Shown here in pieces: positions 1-10,039 of a DNA stretch of 64,000 nucleotides. The stretch lies in the NCBI RefSeq assembly GCF_947259545.1, contig NZ_CAMYMK010000007.1, forward strand, positions 434,001 through 498,000, given 5' to 3'. The notes under the pieces were generated by a model. It did no database searches. It was not told the origin of the DNA and saw only the letters and a program-made list of their open reading frames with translations. Made by a program: the position numbers and the translations under genes. This stretch comes from an uncultured Marinobacter sp. (GTDB lineage Bacteria > Pseudomonadota > Gammaproteobacteria > Pseudomonadales > Oleiphilaceae). Each line of letters starts with the position of its first letter. Position 1 is the stretch's first letter.

Positions 1-791
1 AGGCGGATAAAGGGTTACCTGTTCATGGAAATGTCACAGCTAGGTTGTTAGGCGAGCTGAGCCAAGAAAGCCAGCAAGCATCAAGCAGACTCTCGTCAAC
101 ATCCCAGGCGACACAACGCGTAAAGAGTGCGGAAGAAGGAACTCGAACCAATCCACAAAACGAACGAGCTAGAATTAGTACCAAGGGTTTCCCGCCAGAA
201 CTCGTGTTTGACCGCCCTACTTCAGGAAAATCATGCATTGAACTTCATTCGAATTGCCGTGGTACAACTCTTGAAAAACAAAAGAAAGGAGAGATTAACA
301 TAAACCAAGCTGTAAATTGGGACAACATCTGTACTCAGCAATTGCAAGAATGCTTCGCATTCGAAAATAGCAACGAAACTTCCGAATCACCCACTTTAAT
401 ATCGCGACACATAATGGAGATGATTGATCAATGTCGGTATGGATCCTCTACTTCTAGAAGATTTGACTGTGACTGTATAGAGCAAGAATACAAGAATATA
501 CATTCCGGTAAGCCGAATAACCAAGAATACAACGACTATAATGCAGCATTGGCACAGTGTGTTGATCCCAGGAAAACCTACAATTATGCCTATGAGAGTT
601 GCATAAGTTCCGCCGACCTTATTCTTAAACAGCAGACAGGTAACAAGTCATCTAAAAAGGACTTCTGTGAATGCACGGCAGTAGAATACCGAGCCGGCCT
701 GCTTGCCGCAGCCAATGTACCGTCGGCAAACGTTGGGGACAGTCAGTTCAACCGTAGGCTACTGACTTCATCATTTGATAAATGCTTGTAG
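1..791 (+). CDS. Cys-rich hypothetical protein, 5' end outside window
   Basis: I do not recognise this protein. The frame is open from the first base (a TTG at 45 is the first formal start, but codons before it are also open), so the gene probably begins upstream of the window. The last ~170 residues carry many cysteines. Two copies of a C-x-C-x3-EY motif are visible (DCDCIEQEY, about codons 140-148 counted from the TTG, and FCECTAVEY, about codons 205-213). Each copy lies between outer cysteines, which suggests a duplicated disulfide-stabilised or metal-binding module. The protein ends on Cys-Leu. The DNA is visibly AT-richer than the genes downstream, and in-frame ATG codons are absent until about position 414, which argues against a complete gene starting here. 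A secreted protein is possible but the N-terminus is not visible. No function is assigned. Confidence 0.6.
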   Translation, partial: ADKGLPVHGNVTARLLGELSQESQQASSRLSSTSQATQRVKSAEEGTRTNPQNERARISTKGFPPELVFDRPTSGKSCIELHSNCRGTTLEKQKKGEININQAVNWDNICTQQLQECFAFENSNETSESPTLISRHIMEMIDQCRYGSSTSRRFDCDCIEQEYKNIHSGKPNNQEYNDYNAALAQCVDPRKTYNYAYESCISSADLILKQQTGNKSSKKDFCECTAVEYRAGLLAAANVPSANVGDSQFNRRLLTSSFDKCL

Positions 792-952
792 CCTAGATAT
801 ATGTATCTGTGGACAAAGGGCGTATTAGTGACCCCAAACTTAGCAAGTTAGCGGCAGGTCAGGGTTGGCCAATTACGCGGCACAGAAACTTAGCGCAAAC
901 TTGTGTCGGGTCGGTTCTGCGCCTGTTCCCCAACAAGGATAGACGACCACCG

Positions 953-1363
953 TTAGCCGTTAGGTTTGCTGGCCAGCTCCTTCAGTGCCGCCATCGCCTC
1001 ATCGGTTCGATCGCTGGGTACGAACATGTGGTCGTGATAAAACCCTGCGATGACATTGGTGGTAATGCCCCGCTCGGCCAGCAGGCTCGTTACCACGGAT
1101 GTTAGACCCAGAGCCTCAAGACTGGAGTGGCCCTCAAGGGTTATGCGACGGAAAATTCTGTAGTAGTCCAGGCCTTCGGCTTTGGCCTCCTCAAGAGGAA
1201 TAACCAGAGTAAGGCCTTCCAGTTCGGCAATGCTGACGATGGGCTTCAGGTGTTCCAATTCGCCGTATTTTGCCTTTGGCACTGTGCAGTAGACATAGGT
1301 CGTCGAGTCCAGTTTCGGCGAGAGCTGCTTGATCAAATCCTGGAGAAACTGTGTTCGGTTCAT
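953..1363 (-). CDS. ACT-domain protein
   Basis: A 136-residue protein resembling the small stand-alone ACT-domain family (formerly DUF2241). The N-terminal half has the segment YVYCTVPKAKYGELEHL and then 'PIVSIAELEGLTLVIP'. The C-terminal half is an ACT-like beta-alpha-beta unit (LEGHSSLEALGLTSVVTSLL followed by AERGITTNVIAGFYHDHMFV). In this family ACT units usually bind amino acids or small ligands; the partner here is unknown. It lies 93 bp downstream of the cyclic glucan synthase on the same strand and could be read through from it, but no functional link is evident. The family call is made from the overall pattern and the length fits. Confidence 0.8.
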   Translation of the reverse strand: MNRTQFLQDLIKQLSPKLDSTTYVYCTVPKAKYGELEHLKPIVSIAELEGLTLVIPLEEAKAEGLDYYRIFRRITLEGHSSLEALGLTSVVTSLLAERGITTNVIAGFYHDHMFVPSDRTDEAMAALKELASKPNG

Positions 1364-1456
1364 GTCTGACTATCCCTTGGTCGAAGGTCGTGAGTATAAG
1401 GATACAGTAGATCAAAGTGATCCTTCATGCTCACTGTCTTTCGCGGCCCGACGAGC

Positions 1457-4400
1457 CTAGACCGATGTGGTGTGGTGTATCGGGCCCAGTTCAACCTCCA
1501 CAAAATGCTCCTGGCGGTCGTCGACCAATGGAATGAGCGTGTCGGGACACTCATTCCCATCCACAGTCACGCGGCTTCCCTGCCCTGATGATTCACCCAG
1601 GTTCCTGACAGTGATGTGATAGACAGTGTCGCGAAAACGGTAGTGAATCTTGTAGCTTTCCCAGTCGGTGGGGACACAGGGCGAAATGCGCAGGTGGTCT
1701 ACTTCCAGCTGCAGTCCGAGCAGGGTTTCCACTGTCAGCCGGTACATCCAGCCCGCGGCCCCTGTATACCAGGTCCAGCCGCCGCGTCCGATATGTGGTG
1801 CCACGCCATAGATGTCCGCGCACATAACGTAGGGCTCGACTTTATAGCGCTCGATGGAGTCAGGCGTGCTGCCATGGTTAACAGGGTTGAGCATGCCGTA
1901 AAACTCCCAGGCACGTTCGGTATCACCGAGCATGGCAAAGGCCATCGTGGTCCATATTGCGGCATGGGTGTATTGGCCGCCGTTCTCTCGCACGCCGGGG
2001 ATATAACCCTTGATGTAGCCGGGTTCCAGATCTGATGTATCAAAAGGTGGGTCGAGCAACTGGATAATCTGCTTTTCGCGCCGAACCAGGCGCTGATCCA
2101 CCGACTTCATGGCCTCACGGGCCCGCAGCGGGTTACCGGCTTTCGAGATGACTGACCAGCTTTGGCTGATCGAATCAATCTGGCATTCGTCGTTTCTGCT
2201 TGAGCCCAACGGTGTGCCATCGTCGAACCAGGCGCGGCAGTACCACTCGCCATCCCATGCCTGTGCCTCGATATTACTTTGCAGTTTTGCCGCCTGGGCG
2301 CGGCACAAATCAGCAAATGCCTGATCATTGCGTTCGCGAGCCAGATTACCGAACAGGTTGAGATTTTCGACCAGGAACCAGGCCAGCCATACACTCTCTC
2401 CACGACCGTCCTTGCCAACCAGATTCATGCCGTCATTCCAGTCGCCGCAGCCCATCAACGGCAAATGGTGAGCGCCAAACTTCAGGCCGTATTTCAGAGC
2501 GCGCACGCAGTGCTCATACAGGCTGGCGGCTTCCGGCGAACGTTGCGGCTGATCGTAGTAGGCCTCTTCTCCCGCACTCAGTTCACGCCCTTCCAGAAAA
2601 TGAATGGGCTCGTCGAGCACGCCGGTGTCCCCGGTCGCCCGCACATAGCGGCATGTGGCATACGGCAGCCATAGATAATCATCGGAAAATGTCGTGCGTA
2701 CGCCCTGCCCATTGGGTGGATGCCACCAATGCTGGACGTCTCCCTTAAGGAACTGGCGACCGGCATGGCGGATCAACTGCTCACGGGCGAGCCATGGCGT
2801 TGCATGGATCAGCGCCATAGTATCCTGAAGCTGGTCTCGGAAGCCGTAGGCGCCGCCTGACTGGTAGTAGCCGCTGCGCGCCCACAGCCTGCATGACAGG
2901 GTCTGGTAAACCAGCCAGCCGTTGGCCAGCACGTTCAGAGCCACATCCGGCGTGTCGACGTTGACCGCGCCAAGGGTACGGTTCCAGTATTCCCATACCG
3001 CTTCCAGCGCCTGCCGCGCGCCCCCCTGCCCGCCAAATTGCTGGATGAGTTGCCGAGCCTCATCAGCGTTGCCGGCTGCCCCGAAGATGAACACAACCTC
3101 CCGTTCCTCGCCGGCGTCGAGTTCGACCCGGGTCTGGAGGGCGGCGCACGGATCAAGGCCGGCCCCGATCGTGCCTGACAGGCGGTTTCGGCGCATCGCT
3201 GCAGGATTGGCAAGCGCGCCGTTACGACCAATAAACTCGGTGCGGTTTCCGCTCATTGAACGATCGCGCTCGCTGGTATGAGCAAACACCACCCGATTGC
3301 CACATTCGCGACCGTAAGCATTGCGGGCGAGCAGTGCCCCCGTGTGAAGATCGGTTTCGGTGACGATGTGCATCATATTGGCGTGCCGCCACTCGCCGAG
3401 CACCAGCTCCCAGTACCCCGTGAGCGACAGGCTGCGGGCTCTCGGTGAGTGGTTGTGCAGTTTGACCACCAGAAACTTGACCGGCGCGTCCATGGCGACA
3501 TAGGTGAATAGTTTCGACTCGATATCGGCTTCAAGGTGCTCGAATACGCTGTAACCAAAACCGTGCCGGCATACGTAGCCGGAGCGGCCACCGGCGGGCA
3601 ACGGCGTCGGTGACCAGAACGCACCGGTTTGTTCGTCGCGGATATAGAGTGCTTCACCGCAGCTGTCCGAGAGTGGATCGTTGTGCCAGGGCGTGAGGCG
3701 AAATTCGTGGGCGTTTTCTACCCAGGTATAGGCACTGCCGCTTTCGCTGACGGCGGTGCCGATGTAGGGGCTGGCAATTACGTTCGCCCATGGCATCGGC
3801 GTAGTCTGACCCGGTTCAAGGGTGACAACGTATTCGTGGCCGTCGGGCGTGAAGCCACCCAGGCCATTACAGAAAATACGCTGGCGCGGCTCAAGGGGGT
3901 AAACCTGTTGAGCGACCGGCTTCAGCGATGGTGCCAACAAGTCTGATGCACGTTCCGGCGACACGCGGCGTTCCACCTGCTCAATCAGGGTCTCGGCGGT
4001 GTCGCTGAAGACGATTCGGGAAACGGTCTGCAGCAGAACACGCTCATCCTCGGACAGCTCTTCTGTGCGCCGAACGAAGATCCCTCCCGGCTTATCAATC
4101 ACTTGTGCTTCGGGCCCTGCGTTAACGATGCCCATGATCAAATCCTGCAGCACTGCCCTGTAACCTGAGAAGCCCTCGTTGACGATCACCAGGTCAGCAG
4201 CCAGGCCCTTCATACGCCAATAGGCATGCGCCTGTACTACCTGTTTGACCAGATCGATGCGATTAACGTCCCCGATGAGGAGCAATACGATTGGCAGATC
4301 ACCTGAGATGGCAAATCGCCACAATCCGGACTGCCCCAGCTGATTACGGGCGATAATGCCAGGAGAAGCGCGCCTCAGACCATTTCCGTATATGACAGAG

Positions 4401-7400
4401 TTGGCCAGGCGGCCAAAGATCTGGGCATCGGCTTCGGTTGCGTTTAGGTGGCGCAGCACTTCCTGACTCTGGAACCAGGCCATCTCGAATGCGCGTTCGA
4501 CAAAGTGGCGGTCGCAGTATTTCTCGATCAAGGCCAGTGCTGCCTCGCGCGTGTCGGCTACACCGGTAATAATCTGCACGCTCGCCGACTCATCGGCCGG
4601 CAAGGTCAGCGTGCTGCGGATCGCCACGCAGGGGTCAAGCACGGCGCCCTGCGTGTTGGACAAGGACGAGGGGCGCTCTCCATTATCCAGCACCACCGGG
4701 TTGGCCGCCGTGCGACCACGCCCAATGAACCGGGCCCGGTCGGTCTCATAGGACGCCTTGTTTGCCACCGAACCCGGTGCAGCCAACAGGTGAAACATCC
4801 AGGGTACCTGCTCACCCGGGGTGCGGGGGCGTCGGGTACACAGGATGGCCTGTTGCCCGGGCAGGATTTCAGTTTGCACAAACAGATTGCTGAACGAACG
4901 ATGGGCAAGATCGGCGCTCAACGGAGCCAGCACGACTTCCGCGAAGCTCGTTACTTCAATGTTGCGGGCGCGTGGCGACTGGTTGGTTAGAGTAACACGA
5001 CGGATTTCGACGTCGTCTTCCGGCGAGACGCTGATCTCGGTGTGCGCCTCGATTGATTGGTCGCCGCGCCGGTACTCTGCACGTCCCTGTACAAAAATCG
5101 CTTCGTAGTAATCGGCCGGGCGCAGGGTCGGCTGGTACGCAGTGGACCAGTATTCTCCGTTATCACGGTCGCGCAGGTAAATGAAGGTTCCCCAGCTGTC
5201 ACAAGTAGCGTCCTCGCGCCAACGGGTGATGGCAAGATCAAGCCACCGACTGGTGCTTCCGCCCGCATGGGTCGCCATAACGTGATAGCGACCGTTCGAC
5301 AACAGATGAACTTCGGGGATTCGGGTATCGGGGTCCGTGAACACCCGCATGATGTCGCCGGTGTCGGCACTGGGTGGCCGTGCGGCAGCACTCACCTCAG
5401 CCGCGTGGGGGTGTAAAGTGTCGCCCCTTTTCGGCACTCGTTCCTGCAACAGCAATTCCGTCGCCCTGGAAAGGGGGTCAGACATAAAGCGGCGCTGCAT
5501 CGGCTGGTCCATCAGGACATGGGCAAAAGCCAGCAGGCTCATGCCCTGGTGGTGTGCCATGAAACTCTGCACGATGGCGTGCGGTTTGCCCCGCGGCACA
5601 CGGGTCGGGGTGAAATCGATGGCCTCGTAAAAGCCATAGCCACCGAGGAACCCCTGCTCAGCCAGCGCCTGCAGATTGCGGCAGGCTTCCCGCGGCAACA
5701 CCGTCAGCGCCAGCGCACTGGCGTAGGGTGCGATCACCAGGTCATCTCCCAACCCACGCTTGAATCCCAGCCCGGGAACACCGAATGCCCGGTATTGGTA
5801 CACCTGATCAAAGTCAGTGGCATTGTAGCAGGATTCGGAAATCCCCCAGGGCACAGCCCGTTGGCGACCATACTCAATCTGCCGTGACACAGCTGCCTTG
5901 CAGGTCTGTTCCAGCAGAGTATTCGGGTAGCTCGGCATAATCAGCTGCGGCATCAGGTACTCGAACATCGAGCCACTCCACGAAATCAGACTGACATCGC
6001 CACCATGACTGGTCAGCGAGCGCCCTAGCGCAAACCAGTGCTTCTGGGGCACCTGCCCCTGTGCAATCAACAGAAAACTGGCCAGGCGTGCTTCTGATGC
6101 CAGGAGGTCATAGCAGGCAGGATCGCGACGCCGTTCGCTGACGTCGTAGCCGATGGTCAAAAGACCACTACTGGCATCGTAGAGAAAGCTGAAATCCATC
6201 TCTGCCAGTTCCCGGCAACGATCCACCAGATCATCGATGAGATCGAGCTGTGACTGCGCACCGGTACCATCGGAGCCGGCCAGCTCCATCCGGGAGGGGA
6301 TCGCAGTGCCCTGCCACGACTCCGGCACCAGAAATCCCACTTCATCACGAAGCGCACCGAATTGCTCGTCGAATGCCTTCGTCCAGTAGACCAGTTCGCC
6401 ATCCATATCTGCATCCGCCGGGAGCATCGCAAAGAGTTCGCCACCAGTGCTAGCAATCTGGTCCAGAACGTTAACAACAGCAGCCAGCGTCTGAGGCGGG
6501 CCTGCCAGCGTGAGGGCCCGCAGGGTGTCCTGCAATACCCGGACGTTCTCTGCCAGCTCTGTGGCTGGTGAGGCGGACAGATGTTCGGATAACACCTCCA
6601 CAGTGTCCTGCAATCCTTGCAGCGCGTTCGAAGCCAGAATCGGCTGGTTTTTCAGCTCGGCCAGTCCCTCCTGCAGAGTGAGCAGACTTCCGGCCAGGTT
6701 GCCGCTGTCCACTGACGAGACGTATTTCGGATGAAGGGGATGCAGCGTTCGGGTGTCATACCAGTTGAATAAGTGGCCGCGGTAACGTTCAAGTTTTTCC
6801 ATTGCGGTAAGGGTGTTGCCAATACGGTGCAGGCACTCCCCTACCGTGAGATAACCGAAATCGACCGCTGCCAGATCCGCCAGCAACGACATGCCAATGT
6901 TGGTAGGCGAGGTGCGCGAAGCAATGGCAGGCGCAGGATAAGCCTGGAAATTATCGGGCGGCAGCCAATTGTCTTCCGGTCCGACGAAATCGGCGAAGTA
7001 GCGCCAGGTGCGGCGGGCCGCTGCTCGAAGGAAGGCTTGTTGCTGCAGGCTGAGGTGGGGCCTGGGAGTTACCAGCGGTCGGCTGATCCACCAGCCGATG
7101 ACCGGTGACACCAGCCACAATAGAAGAATGGGGCCCGTGGCTAACCACGTCGCCAATGTGCTCCCGGACAGGACCAGCGCGACGCCCAACCCAACCGAAA
7201 GGACCGGTGCGATCCACATTTCCCGGAAAAAATCAGCGAGTGACCGGCTTGCGTTGCGCCGTGCATAGCCCGGCAACTGCCACAGCAACAAACCGCGCCT
7301 TGTGAACGGAAGCCTCGCACCTGACCGCCAGATCGCTCCCAGGCAGATCCGGGTGTCATAGGGCAGAAAAGCCAGAGCCAGAACTGCCAGCGCGATCGGT

Positions 7401-10039
7401 CGGCCCGCCGATTGTCCGGCCAGGTTCAGATGGACCATCCAATCTAGATCTGCAGGCTTGCGAACCAGCTCGATCAGGGTGGAAAGCAGTGCAGGCAGGA
7501 ACACCACCGCTAATACAAACAGGGTCCATGACCACATGGGCCCTGGGCCAAAGAACCACCCTACCACCAGCAGCATCAGTAGCGCTGGCGCCACGAGACT
7601 GCGTCTCAGGTTGTCAAAAATCTTCCACAGCGACAAAGCCGACAGCGGGTTCGCCTGCCGGCTGGACTTGGCGCCGTTCTCTCCGGGCGGCCCTGGCACC
7701 CGCGGCATGAGCCAGCCAGCAAGCTGCCAATCCCCTCGTATCCAGCGGTGACGACGGCTGGACTCGATGGCGACACTGGCCGGTTGCTCTTCGATAAGGT
7801 CGACGTCGGTCACCAGGGCCGAACGCGCGTAGCCGCTTTCCAGCAAGTCGTGACTGAGTATGAGATTATCCGGGAAACGACCATCGACGGCCTGACGAAA
7901 GGCATCAACGTCGTAAATGCCCTTGCCGATGAACGAGCCCTCCCCGAACACATCCTGGTAAACGTCTGACACCTCGCGGGTATAGGGGTCAAGACCCGAG
8001 TTACCAGAGAACAGCCTGGTAAAGCGTGACTGGCCAGCACTGATCAGGCTGATTGATGCCCGCGGTTGCAGAATCGCGTAACCTTCAACAATTCGCCCCT
8101 TCGCGGCATCGTATACTGGCCGGTTGAGTGGATGCGCCAGATTGCCGACCAGGGCGCGTGCTGCATCTCGCGGAAGCTGCGTGTCGGTATCGAGGGTGAT
8201 CACGTATTGGATGGAATCCAGTATGGACTGATCGCCAACGATGTCCGAGAACGCGTTGTGCGCCTCGCCCCGAAGCCGGGCGTTGAACTGCTCGAGTTTA
8301 CCGCGCTTTCGTTCATATCCCATCCACACCCGCTCGACCGGGTTCCAAAGCCTTGGCCGGTGAAAGAGGTAAAAGATACAGGGGCGATCGTCGCGGTATG
8401 TTTCGTTGAGAGCTTCAATCCCTTCCCGTATCCGGGCGAGCAAGGCGTCGTCTTCCGGCAGCGTTTCTTCGGGAGCATCGGCAAAATCCGTCAGCAAGGC
8501 AAAGAACACATTTGCATCGCGATTACCGAGATAGCGTATCTCCAGGGCTTCGAGCAGTTTGTCGATTTCCCGCTGACTGCTCAGCAGTGTGGGCACCACC
8601 GCTATGGTCCGGTGAACCGTGGGAATACCCTGAGAGAAATCCAGTCGTGGCAATACACGCGGCGGCATGAACAGCGTGACTATGAGGTTTACCAGCGAGA
8701 TCGTCAGTGCAGAGGCGCCAATCACGCCGGTGATCCCAATAAACCAGTAGCGCCAGTCAGACGGTGCAAATCCATCAAACGTAGAAAGAACACCGGCTAT
8801 CATGAGCAGCGTCAGAGATACAATAGCGCCGAGATACAGAGGGAGCCGGATCTGGCGGCACCTCCGGTTCAGGCGGGTTTTCCAGGACAGGCGGCAGCCT
8901 ACCGCACGCTCCAGACGCGAGCGTCCCTGATCAATCAGGTAGTAACCGACATGTGCGCTACGTTCGTCCGAGCTTCCTTGTGCGGCAGCCGCCTGGGCGA
9001 GAACGATGGCTTCGCGAGCCACCGCCAATTCGCCACATGCACTACCCCGCGCAAGGTCTTCAATGACATGCCGGTAGCGATCGCGGGTCGCGAAATCCTG
9101 GCGGGAGTGCATTCCGGACGGATCTTCGCGCAAGATCTTCTCAACGCCACTGAGCGACTCGACGTAATGCTTCCAGTCCATAGCACTGATGAAACGCAAA
9201 CTGCCGATGCTGTTGGCGATGGATATCTGGTTGGCCGCGTCCGTTCGCCCTGCTGCCTCAGACAACTTCGTCGCGGTGACTCCCTGTTCCAGCAGTTTCT
9301 GCTCGACCCAGGTCTGTACGAAGGCCATGACCGCCCCCTGTGCCTGAAGCCGGTCGTAAAACTCTTCTACAAACGGAGCCGTCAGCGGTACATCGGCGTG
9401 GGCAAATTCGGACAACAAATGGATCAACTGCTTCGGATCGCTCTCTGCCGCGGAAAGCATACGGTCCGCCCACGCGATGGCCACATCGCGTTCCTCGCGC
9501 CGCTGGGCAATGCGCACACCAACGCGGCGCAGATTCTCCAGCAGCGCCAGCTGCAACATGATCGGGAAGGCCCACAGTTCACCCAGTTTCAAGGGTTCCG
9601 CGGTCTGGTAGGCGGCGACGAATTGGGTCACATTGTCGCTGTCGACCCGGCCGTCCATGTGCGAGATCAACTCCAGCGCCAGGTCGTAAATACGGGGGAA
9701 ACCGGCTGAGGGGCCTTCGGCCAGACGCGGTAGCTGGCGGCTGTAACCGCGCGGAAGATGTCGGCGTGCCAGACCGATCTGCTGCTCAATGAGGTAGAAG
9801 TTGTCGAGCAGCCAGGCTTCAGTAGGCGGGATCCGTTGTCCCGGCGTGGCAACCGCCGTAACAACGTCGTAGGCCGCCATCAGAACCCGCGCGTTGTCTT
9901 TCAACCGCGGTAGCAGCTTGTCCGCACCCGGACGCGAGTCGATTCGATGACGGTCCGCCAGAATGACCGCATGACGCTTCAGCTGCTCGATGCTGAACAG
10001 TTCCGCCCGCAACAATGCGGTATCCCGGTCATGGCGCAA
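1457..10039 (-). CDS. ndvB: Cyclic beta-1,2-glucan synthase (GT84 + GH94)
   Basis: A giant inner-membrane enzyme of about 2860 residues, the usual size of NdvB/Cgs proteins. These make periplasmic cyclic beta-1,2-glucan from UDP-glucose by initiation, elongation and phosphorolytic length control/cyclisation. Visible order: N-terminal helical region (1-390); membrane segments near 397-465; GT84 transferase (about 490-800) with a D-x-D in TLDTDTQLP near 616 and the processive-type RWIRGDWQ near 766; more membrane segments (about 855-1010); a glycoamylase-like domain (about 1040-1540, with PWGISESCYN and MAHHQGMSLLAF); then a long GH94 phosphorylase part with GYYQSGGAYGFRDQLQD and the catalytic-type GCGDWNDGMNLVG near 2533. 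The annotated start is TTG at 10039. The frame stays open upstream, and an AAGGAG at 10087-10092 sits 8 nt before an in-frame ATT at 10078, so translation may begin there. Cyclic glucans serve osmoadaptation and host or surface interaction. Confidence 0.95.
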   Translation of the reverse strand: MRHDRDTALLRAELFSIEQLKRHAVILADRHRIDSRPGADKLLPRLKDNARVLMAAYDVVTAVATPGQRIPPTEAWLLDNFYLIEQQIGLARRHLPRGYSRQLPRLAEGPSAGFPRIYDLALELISHMDGRVDSDNVTQFVAAYQTAEPLKLGELWAFPIMLQLALLENLRRVGVRIAQRREERDVAIAWADRMLSAAESDPKQLIHLLSEFAHADVPLTAPFVEEFYDRLQAQGAVMAFVQTWVEQKLLEQGVTATKLSEAAGRTDAANQISIANSIGSLRFISAMDWKHYVESLSGVEKILREDPSGMHSRQDFATRDRYRHVIEDLARGSACGELAVAREAIVLAQAAAAQGSSDERSAHVGYYLIDQGRSRLERAVGCRLSWKTRLNRRCRQIRLPLYLGAIVSLTLLMIAGVLSTFDGFAPSDWRYWFIGITGVIGASALTISLVNLIVTLFMPPRVLPRLDFSQGIPTVHRTIAVVPTLLSSQREIDKLLEALEIRYLGNRDANVFFALLTDFADAPEETLPEDDALLARIREGIEALNETYRDDRPCIFYLFHRPRLWNPVERVWMGYERKRGKLEQFNARLRGEAHNAFSDIVGDQSILDSIQYVITLDTDTQLPRDAARALVGNLAHPLNRPVYDAAKGRIVEGYAILQPRASISLISAGQSRFTRLFSGNSGLDPYTREVSDVYQDVFGEGSFIGKGIYDVDAFRQAVDGRFPDNLILSHDLLESGYARSALVTDVDLIEEQPASVAIESSRRHRWIRGDWQLAGWLMPRVPGPPGENGAKSSRQANPLSALSLWKIFDNLRRSLVAPALLMLLVVGWFFGPGPMWSWTLFVLAVVFLPALLSTLIELVRKPADLDWMVHLNLAGQSAGRPIALAVLALAFLPYDTRICLGAIWRSGARLPFTRRGLLLWQLPGYARRNASRSLADFFREMWIAPVLSVGLGVALVLSGSTLATWLATGPILLLWLVSPVIGWWISRPLVTPRPHLSLQQQAFLRAAARRTWRYFADFVGPEDNWLPPDNFQAYPAPAIASRTSPTNIGMSLLADLAAVDFGYLTVGECLHRIGNTLTAMEKLERYRGHLFNWYDTRTLHPLHPKYVSSVDSGNLAGSLLTLQEGLAELKNQPILASNALQGLQDTVEVLSEHLSASPATELAENVRVLQDTLRALTLAGPPQTLAAVVNVLDQIASTGGELFAMLPADADMDGELVYWTKAFDEQFGALRDEVGFLVPESWQGTAIPSRMELAGSDGTGAQSQLDLIDDLVDRCRELAEMDFSFLYDASSGLLTIGYDVSERRRDPACYDLLASEARLASFLLIAQGQVPQKHWFALGRSLTSHGGDVSLISWSGSMFEYLMPQLIMPSYPNTLLEQTCKAAVSRQIEYGRQRAVPWGISESCYNATDFDQVYQYRAFGVPGLGFKRGLGDDLVIAPYASALALTVLPREACRNLQALAEQGFLGGYGFYEAIDFTPTRVPRGKPHAIVQSFMAHHQGMSLLAFAHVLMDQPMQRRFMSDPLSRATELLLQERVPKRGDTLHPHAAEVSAAARPPSADTGDIMRVFTDPDTRIPEVHLLSNGRYHVMATHAGGSTSRWLDLAITRWREDATCDSWGTFIYLRDRDNGEYWSTAYQPTLRPADYYEAIFVQGRAEYRRGDQSIEAHTEISVSPEDDVEIRRVTLTNQSPRARNIEVTSFAEVVLAPLSADLAHRSFSNLFVQTEILPGQQAILCTRRPRTPGEQVPWMFHLLAAPGSVANKASYETDRARFIGRGRTAANPVVLDNGERPSSLSNTQGAVLDPCVAIRSTLTLPADESASVQIITGVADTREAALALIEKYCDRHFVERAFEMAWFQSQEVLRHLNATEADAQIFGRLANSVIYGNGLRRASPGIIARNQLGQSGLWRFAISGDLPIVLLLIGDVNRIDLVKQVVQAHAYWRMKGLAADLVIVNEGFSGYRAVLQDLIMGIVNAGPEAQVIDKPGGIFVRRTEELSEDERVLLQTVSRIVFSDTAETLIEQVERRVSPERASDLLAPSLKPVAQQVYPLEPRQRIFCNGLGGFTPDGHEYVVTLEPGQTTPMPWANVIASPYIGTAVSESGSAYTWVENAHEFRLTPWHNDPLSDSCGEALYIRDEQTGAFWSPTPLPAGGRSGYVCRHGFGYSVFEHLEADIESKLFTYVAMDAPVKFLVVKLHNHSPRARSLSLTGYWELVLGEWRHANMMHIVTETDLHTGALLARNAYGRECGNRVVFAHTSERDRSMSGNRTEFIGRNGALANPAAMRRNRLSGTIGAGLDPCAALQTRVELDAGEEREVVFIFGAAGNADEARQLIQQFGGQGGARQALEAVWEYWNRTLGAVNVDTPDVALNVLANGWLVYQTLSCRLWARSGYYQSGGAYGFRDQLQDTMALIHATPWLAREQLIRHAGRQFLKGDVQHWWHPPNGQGVRTTFSDDYLWLPYATCRYVRATGDTGVLDEPIHFLEGRELSAGEEAYYDQPQRSPEAASLYEHCVRALKYGLKFGAHHLPLMGCGDWNDGMNLVGKDGRGESVWLAWFLVENLNLFGNLARERNDQAFADLCRAQAAKLQSNIEAQAWDGEWYCRAWFDDGTPLGSSRNDECQIDSISQSWSVISKAGNPLRAREAMKSVDQRLVRREKQIIQLLDPPFDTSDLEPGYIKGYIPGVRENGGQYTHAAIWTTMAFAMLGDTERAWEFYGMLNPVNHGSTPDSIERYKVEPYVMCADIYGVAPHIGRGGWTWYTGAAGWMYRLTVETLLGLQLEVDHLRISPCVPTDWESYKIHYRFRDTVYHITVRNLGESSGQGSRVTVDGNECPDTLIPLVDDRQEHFVEVELGPIHHTTSV

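Noticed and set aside
43..58. GTTAGGC-like core that could be the end of an integron attC site before the Cys-rich gene
   Set aside because: No partner core or hairpin is visible upstream within the window and the bases lie within an open coding frame; likewise no attC-like structure was found after the gene.
809..1105. Plus-strand open frame of 98 codons
   Set aside because: Most of it is antisense to the ACT-domain gene, and it shows no ribosome site or protein-like composition.
8066..9709. A 547-codon open frame on the plus strand opposite the glucan synthase gene
   Set aside because: It is antisense to strongly conserved GT84 coding sequence, has no recognisable domain and arises from the GC-rich codon pattern of the real gene.
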